From: Zeimonas sp937903095
GTDB lineage: Bacteria; Pseudomonadota; Gammaproteobacteria; Burkholderiales; Burkholderiaceae_E
DNA length: 17,724 bases
Direction: 5' to 3'
Assembly: GCA_937903095.1 (NCBI GenBank)
Contig: CALCZN010000324.1
Coordinates: forward strand, 1 to 17,724
Shown here: positions 13,818-17,724 of the stretch, one piece after another
How the letters are laid out: each line of letters opens with the position of its first letter
Position numbering within the stretch: the first letter of the stretch is position 1
Notes under the pieces: model-generated
What the model was told of the DNA's origin: nothing
Databases searched by the model: none
The model's input: the letters and a program-made list of their open reading frames with translations, nothing else
Translations under genes and position numbers: made by a program

Positions 13818-15813
13818 GGGCGAGCTGCTGTGGACGCCCGATCCGCGGCAGGTGGCGAACACACGCATCGCCGAATACATGCGCTGGCTCGAAAGCGAGC
13901 GCGGGCTCGCCTTCGACGACTACGCCGCGCTGCATCGCTGGTCGGTGAGCGATCTCGACGCGTTCTGGCGTTCGATCTTCGACTGGTTCGACGTGCGCTC
14001 GTCGACACCGGTGGGCGCCGTGCTCGGGCGCCGCGAGATGCCCGGCGCCGAATGGTTCCCGGGCGTGCGGCTGAACTACGCGGAGCACGTGCTGCGCAAC
14101 GAACGCGCAGGCGAGGATGCGCTCCTCTACCTCGACGAAACGCATCCGCTCGCCGGATTCTCGTGGGACGCGCTCGGCGCGCAGGTGCGTACGCTCGCCA
14201 CGCGCCTGCGCGCCATGGGGGTGGCTCCGGGTGACCGCGTCGTCGCCTACCTGCCGAACGTGCCCGAGACCGTCGTCGCGATGCTGGCGACGACGGCGAT
14301 CGGCGCGATCTGGTCGAGCGTCTCGCCCGACTTCGGCGCCAGCGGCACGCTCGATCGCATCGCGCAGCTGCAACCGAAGGCGATGTTCTGCGTGGACGGC
14401 TACCGCTACGGCGGCAAGGTCTTCGATCGCGGCGGCGAGCTGCGGGCGATCGTCGCCGGGCTGGCGGAACTCGAGTGCCTCGTCGTGCTGCCCCGGCTCG
14501 GCGCGGCGCTGCCGGCCTTCGAACGCGCCGGCCTCGAGGTGCGAACGTGGGAGACGATGGTTGGCGGCGATCCGGTGCCCGCGGCCGGCTTCCGCTCCGA
14601 GCAGGTTCCCTTCGATCATCCGCTGTGGATCCTCTTCTCCTCGGGGACGACCGGGCTGCCGAAGGCGATCGTGCACGGGCACGGCGGCATCCTGCTCGAG
14701 ATGCTCAAGCTCGTCGCGCTGCACATGGACCTGCGCGCCGGCGAGCGGATGTTCTTCTTCAGCACCACCGGCTGGATGATGTGGAACTTCCTCGCCAGCT
14801 CGATGCTGTGCGGCGTCGTGCCCGTGCTCTACGACGGGCATCCGGCGTATCCGGAGGTCGACGTGCTGTGGCGCATGGCGCAGGACTGCGGCGCCTCGTA
14901 TTTCGGCGCGAGTCCCACCTACGTGGACATCCTGTCGAAGGCGGGCGTCGTGCCGGGCGAGCGCTACGACCTGTCCCGGCTGCGCGCGGTCATGCCCGCC
15001 GGTTCACCGGTGTCGCCCGCACACACTGCCTGGTTCTACCGCAACGTGAAGGCCGACCTGTGGGTGTGCAGCGGCAGCGGCGGCACCGACGTGTGCACGG
15101 GCTTCGTCGGCGGCGTGCCCACGCAGCCGGTGTACGCGGGAGAGATCCAGGCGCCGCATCTGGGCGTATCGGCGCAGGCGTGGAACGACGCGGGCGAGAG
15201 CGTCGTCGACGAAGTCGGCGAACTAGTGATCACGAAGCCGATGCCGTCGATGCCGGTGAAGTTCTGGAACGACCCGGACGGCAGCCGCTACCGCGAGTCG
15301 TACTTCGGCGTCTTCCCCGGCGTGTGGCGGCAGGGCGACTTCTTTCGCATGAACGCGCGAGGCGGCTGCTTCGTGCTCGGTCGCAGCGACGCGACGCTGA
15401 ACCGCCACGGCGTTCGCATCGGGACCGCCGAGATCTACCGCGCGCTGGCGACGCTGCCCGAGATCGACGATACGCTGATCGTCAATCTCGATCTGCCGGG
15501 CGGCCGGTTCTTCATGCCGCTGTTCGTGAAGCTGCGCGGGGGTGCGGCGCTCGACGATGCGCTGGTCGCGCGCATCGGCGAGTGCCTGCGCAACGCCTGC
15601 ACGCCGCGGCACGTGCCCGATCGGGTCTATCGGGTCGACGCGATTCCCGCGACGCTCACCGGCAAGAAGATGGAGGTGCCGGTGCGCCGGATCCTGCTCG
15701 GCATGCCGGCCGAGCGCGCCGCGAACCGCAGCGCGATGGCGGACCCGTCGGCGCTCGACTGGTTCGTGCGCTACGCCGCCGACCAGACCGACTACGAGCG
15801 CTTCGGCGACTGA
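13777..15813 (+). CDS. aacS: Acetoacetyl-CoA synthetase (acetoacetate--CoA ligase) family
   Basis: The 678-residue AMP-forming ligase has the AacS family length and landmarks: ELLWTPDP near the N-terminus, the ACS-type N-terminal domain with VRLNYAEHVL, the AMP loop LFSSGTTGLPKAIVHGHGG (from about residue 286), FFFSTTGWMMWNF, SGSGGTDVCTGFV and, at the C-terminus, the catalytic Lys630 in TLTGKKMEVPVRRIL. It should activate acetoacetate or a related 3-oxoacid with ATP and CoA to the CoA thioester plus AMP and PPi, in the cytoplasm. The start is probably TTG with GGAG upstream; a GTG at base 13810 is an alternative that reduces the overlap with the IclR gene. It is the last gene of the operon and its end overlaps the converging phasin gene by 22 bp. 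Benzoylacetate-CoA ligase and other 3-oxoacid ligases are related, so the acyl group could be larger. Confidence 0.92.
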   Translation: MKLRTDLEPARVREGELLWTPDPRQVANTRIAEYMRWLESERGLAFDDYAALHRWSVSDLDAFWRSIFDWFDVRSSTPVGAVLGRREMPGAEWFPGVRLNYAEHVLRNERAGEDALLYLDETHPLAGFSWDALGAQVRTLATRLRAMGVAPGDRVVAYLPNVPETVVAMLATTAIGAIWSSVSPDFGASGTLDRIAQLQPKAMFCVDGYRYGGKVFDRGGELRAIVAGLAELECLVVLPRLGAALPAFERAGLEVRTWETMVGGDPVPAAGFRSEQVPFDHPLWILFSSGTTGLPKAIVHGHGGILLEMLKLVALHMDLRAGERMFFFSTTGWMMWNFLASSMLCGVVPVLYDGHPAYPEVDVLWRMAQDCGASYFGASPTYVDILSKAGVVPGERYDLSRLRAVMPAGSPVSPAHTAWFYRNVKADLWVCSGSGGTDVCTGFVGGVPTQPVYAGEIQAPHLGVSAQAWNDAGESVVDEVGELVITKPMPSMPVKFWNDPDGSRYRESYFGVFPGVWRQGDFFRMNARGGCFVLGRSDATLNRHGVRIGTAEIYRALATLPEIDDTLIVNLDLPGGRFFMPLFVKLRGGAALDDALVARIGECLRNACTPRHVPDRVYRVDAIPATLTGKKMEVPVRRILLGMPAERAANRSAMADPSALDWFVRYAADQTDYERFGD

Positions 15814-16292
15814 CCGGTGGCCTGCGCCGCTGCCTGCTGCATCTGCTCGTAGGCGGCGCGCGCCGCGTCCATCGATTTCGAGATGAAGTCGAAGGCGCCG
15901 CCGGCGCCGCCCGGGGCGTTCTTCGCCAGCGCCTCCACCGCCTCCGAGAGCTGCTCGTTGCTGCGCGCGATCTGCCGCTCGACGAGCGCGCCGATGTCGA
16001 CGCCCGTTTCGTGCGCGATCGCATATACCGCGTTCGCGTAGGCGGTGAATTTCTCGGGCGGCAGCATCGCGAAGCTGGTGACCAGCTCGGTGAGCGTGTC
16101 GGTGTCGCGCGCCTCGAGCAGCGCGCGGATCTGCTCGCTCGACTGCTCGAGCGAGGCGCGCGCGGTCTGCATGTTCAGCTCGGCAAGCCGGCGGAAGCCT
16201 TCGATCGTCTTCGCGGCGGCGGCGCCGGTGAATTCGAGCGTTTCGCTCTGCAGCTTCTGCAGGTCGGCTCCGCTGGGCAAGGGCTTGGGCAT
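15792..16292 (-). CDS. Phasin family protein (polyhydroxyalkanoate granule-associated)
   Basis: The 166-residue protein is almost entirely predicted amphipathic helix. It carries the Phasin_2 pattern LQSETLEFTGAAAAKTIEGF then FRRLAELNMQTARASLEQSS near residues 14-55, and a Gly/Ala-rich break near 125-130. Phasins coat polyhydroxybutyrate granules and control their size, so the cell probably stores PHB. The ATG is supported by AGGAG seven bases upstream on the minus strand. It converges on the acetoacetyl-CoA synthetase gene with a 22-bp overlap of the two coding ends. Acetoacetyl-CoA is one reduction away from the PHB monomer, so the neighbourhood makes metabolic sense, although phasin genes also occur in unrelated contexts. 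Confidence 0.88.
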   Translation of the reverse strand: MPKPLPSGADLQKLQSETLEFTGAAAAKTIEGFRRLAELNMQTARASLEQSSEQIRALLEARDTDTLTELVTSFAMLPPEKFTAYANAVYAIAHETGVDIGALVERQIARSNEQLSEAVEALAKNAPGGAGGAFDFISKSMDAARAAYEQMQQAAAQATGQSPKRS

Positions 16293-16439
16293 GTTCGCGC
16301 TCCTGTTGAGGGCGGTTCGGGAAGCGCCCGGCGGCGCTGCGGCCGGCCGGGCAGTGGGGTTTCGCGGGCTCGGATCATCGTGGCCGCCGGACGGGGGAGG
16401 AGTCAAGCGCGGACCGTCGGTGCGGGGTTCGAAAGAGCC

Positions 16440-16445
16440 TATGAT
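16440..16445 (+). promoter_or_regulatory. Candidate -10 element close to the DUF2905 start
   Basis: TATGAT ends nine bases before the ATG of the DUF2905 gene. There is no good -35 element and no Shine-Dalgarno, so a leaderless or nearly leaderless transcript is possible. The rest of the 162-bp divergent gap between the phasin and DUF2905 genes is GC-rich and shows no other clear signal. Confidence 0.25.
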
Positions 16446-16454
16446 CGAAAACCG

Positions 16455-16655
16455 ATGCAGCGCCTCCTCATCGTTCTCGGACTCGCGATCCTCGCCGTCG
16501 GCCTGCTGTGGCCGTGGCTGTCGCGCTTTCCCTGGGGCCGCTTGCCGGGCGATATCTCCATCGTGCGCGAGAACTTCAGCTTCCACTTCCCGATCACGAC
16601 GTCGATCATCGTGTCGATCGTGCTGACGTTGATCGTCTGGTGGTTACGCCGGTAG
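16455..16655 (+). CDS. DUF2905 family small membrane protein
   Basis: This 66-residue protein has two predicted transmembrane helices: residues 3-21 (LLIVLGLAILAVGLLWPWL) and about 47-63 (TTSIIVSIVLTLIVWWL). They are joined by the family's conserved loop GRLPGDISIVRENFSFHFPI. The whole chain is recognisable as DUF2905, a widespread inner-membrane protein of unknown function. The ATG has no obvious ribosome binding site. The longer open frame that precedes it crosses the phasin gene antisense and the ligase gene out of frame, and is not coding. It has no evident link to the neighbouring metabolic genes. Confidence 0.88.
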   Translation: MQRLLIVLGLAILAVGLLWPWLSRFPWGRLPGDISIVRENFSFHFPITTSIIVSIVLTLIVWWLRR

Positions 16656-16731
16656 CGAGTGGGGTTGCCTTTCGGGGCCGGGGCGAGCCGGAGCATCTTG
16701 TCACTGTCCTGTACGCCAAAGGGAGGAGACG

Positions 16732-17670
16732 ATGCACAGGCGACGCTTTCTCGGGTTTTCCGTTCTGTCGTTCGCTGCGGCGGCCGCCCATGGAATCCCG
16801 CTCGCGCAGGCGCAGGAGAAGAAGCGCAGCCGGCTCGTGCTGCTCGGCACGAAAGGCGGCCCGCGGGTGGGCGCGGCCGGCCGCTCCAATCCCGCGAACC
16901 TCCTGGTCATCGACGGCGTACCGTACGTCATCGATTGCGGCTACGGCGTCTCGCGGCAACTGGTGCGCGCCGGCGTGCCGCTGAACACGCTGCGCTACAT
17001 CTTCATCACGCACAATCATTCGGATCACGTTCTCGAATACGGCCCGTTGCTGTACAACGGATGGGCCACCGGGCTGAAGCAGCAGGTGGACGTCTACGGA
17101 CCGCCGCCGCTCGTCCAGCCCACCGAAGCGTTCATGCAATCGATGCGTTTCGACATCGACACGCGCATCGGCGACGAGGGCAAGCCGGACCTGCGCAAGC
17201 TCGTGGTCCCGCACGAGATCGCCGGTGACGGCGAGGTGTTTCGCAACGACTCGGTGCGCGTCACCGCGATGCGGGTCGAGCATCCGCCGATTCACGACGC
17301 CTACGCGCTGCGCTTCGAGTGCCCCGATCGCGTGATCGTCTTCTCGGGCGACACCGCCTATCTGCCGAAGCTCGCCGAGTTCGCGCGCGGCGCCGACGTC
17401 CTGGTGCACGAGGTGATGTACCTGCCTGGCGTCGACGCGCTGGTCAAGCGCGTGCCGAACGCGGCGACGCTGCGCGAGCATCTGCTGGCGAGCCATACGC
17501 TCACCGAGGACGTCGGCCGGATTGCACAGGCTGCCGGCGTGAAGATGCTCGTGCTTTCGCACTTCGTTCCGGGAGACGATGCCTCGATCACTGACGAGAT
17601 GTGGGCCGAGGGCGTGCGCAGGCACTTCGGCGGACGCATCGTCGTCGGCGCCGACATGATGGAGATTTGA
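16732..17670 (+). CDS. Tat-exported metallo-beta-lactamase-fold hydrolase
   Basis: The 312-residue protein starts with a twin-arginine signal (HRRRFLGF, then an Ala-rich stretch, probable cleavage after AQAQ near residue 28). The metallo-beta-lactamase fold follows: TKGGPRVG at 40-47, the zinc motif HNHSDH at 94-99, FSGDTAY with the bridging Asp, and a late His in LSHFVPGD. This is the RNase Z/arylsulfatase-like branch, in which exported members probably hydrolyse a small ester or phosphodiester. The ATG follows GGGAGGAG by three bases. It is transcribed in the same direction as DUF2905 after a 76-bp gap and is probably independent of the carboxylase operon. The substrate cannot be told. The last 54 bases of the window after its stop show no feature. 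Confidence 0.9.
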   Translation: MHRRRFLGFSVLSFAAAAAHGIPLAQAQEKKRSRLVLLGTKGGPRVGAAGRSNPANLLVIDGVPYVIDCGYGVSRQLVRAGVPLNTLRYIFITHNHSDHVLEYGPLLYNGWATGLKQQVDVYGPPPLVQPTEAFMQSMRFDIDTRIGDEGKPDLRKLVVPHEIAGDGEVFRNDSVRVTAMRVEHPPIHDAYALRFECPDRVIVFSGDTAYLPKLAEFARGADVLVHEVMYLPGVDALVKRVPNAATLREHLLASHTLTEDVGRIAQAAGVKMLVLSHFVPGDDASITDEMWAEGVRRHFGGRIVVGADMMEI

Positions 17671-17724
17671 AGGGCTGCTGCGTCGCCGGTTCGGAGCGCG
17701 CCCGTCGTCGTCGTCAGCGTGCGA

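Noticed and set aside
4675..15813. Known acetone carboxylase (AcxABC) or acetophenone carboxylase genes
   Set aside because: No hydantoinase-like subunits, which both of those enzymes use, are encoded here; only the predicted reaction is similar.
17671..17724. GTC repeats at the right edge
   Set aside because: They are short, imperfect and expected in GC-rich DNA; there is too little sequence to call a repeat or terminator.

Overview
The window is a GC-rich, densely coding stretch of a bacterial chromosome. A Phasin_2-type granule protein, a LivK-type binding protein, a DUF2905 protein and the overall style of the genes point to a betaproteobacterium, probably Burkholderiales. This is an inference from gene content, not a measured placement. 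I see no RNA genes, insertion sequences, CRISPR arrays or prophage genes.

Layout. (1) Left edge: the 3' part of a branched-chain-amino-acid-type ABC substrate-binding gene (+), followed by a strong GC hairpin. (2) Four minus-strand genes read leftward from about 4.5 kb: a gluconate-2-dehydrogenase-subunit-3-like small protein, a GMC flavoprotein oxidoreductase, an SDR dehydrogenase and an AraC-family regulator. (3) A 137-bp divergent control region holds a -24/-12 (sigma54-like) promoter candidate and an inverted repeat. (4) A tightly packed nine-gene plus-strand operon of about 11 kb: a quinone-oxidoreductase-like MDR; two halves of a PEP-synthase-like phosphotransferase resembling phenylphosphate synthase subunits 1 and 2; a biotin carboxyl carrier protein; a biotin carboxylase; a pyruvate-carboxylase/OadA-type carboxyltransferase; a HAD-IIA phosphatase; an IclR-family regulator; and an acetoacetyl-CoA-synthetase-type ligase. 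(5) Right end: a convergent phasin gene, then DUF2905 and a Tat-exported metallo-beta-lactamase-fold protein.

Main hypothesis. The operon looks like a complete carboxylation route for a ketone or similar enolisable compound, built from parts not usually found together. An ATP-dependent phosphotransferase of the phenylphosphate synthase type would activate the substrate, for example acetone as an enol phosphate. A dedicated biotin-dependent carboxylase would add CO2, the HAD protein would release phosphate, and the AacS-like ligase would trap the 3-oxoacid as its CoA thioester. The divergent GMC/SDR genes could supply the ketone from a secondary alcohol. Acetoacetyl-CoA would enter central or polyhydroxybutyrate metabolism, and a phasin lies next door. 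Supporting detail: the carboxyltransferase keeps the metal, carbamyl-lysine and catalytic-threonine positions, but the residues that hold pyruvate in pyruvate carboxylase (Arg621, Asp590 and Tyr628 in Rhizobium etli numbering) appear as Thr84, Gly53 and Trp91. Known acetone carboxylases (AcxABC) and acetophenone carboxylase are built from unrelated, biotin-independent subunits, so this would be a different solution. The substrate is inferred, not shown.
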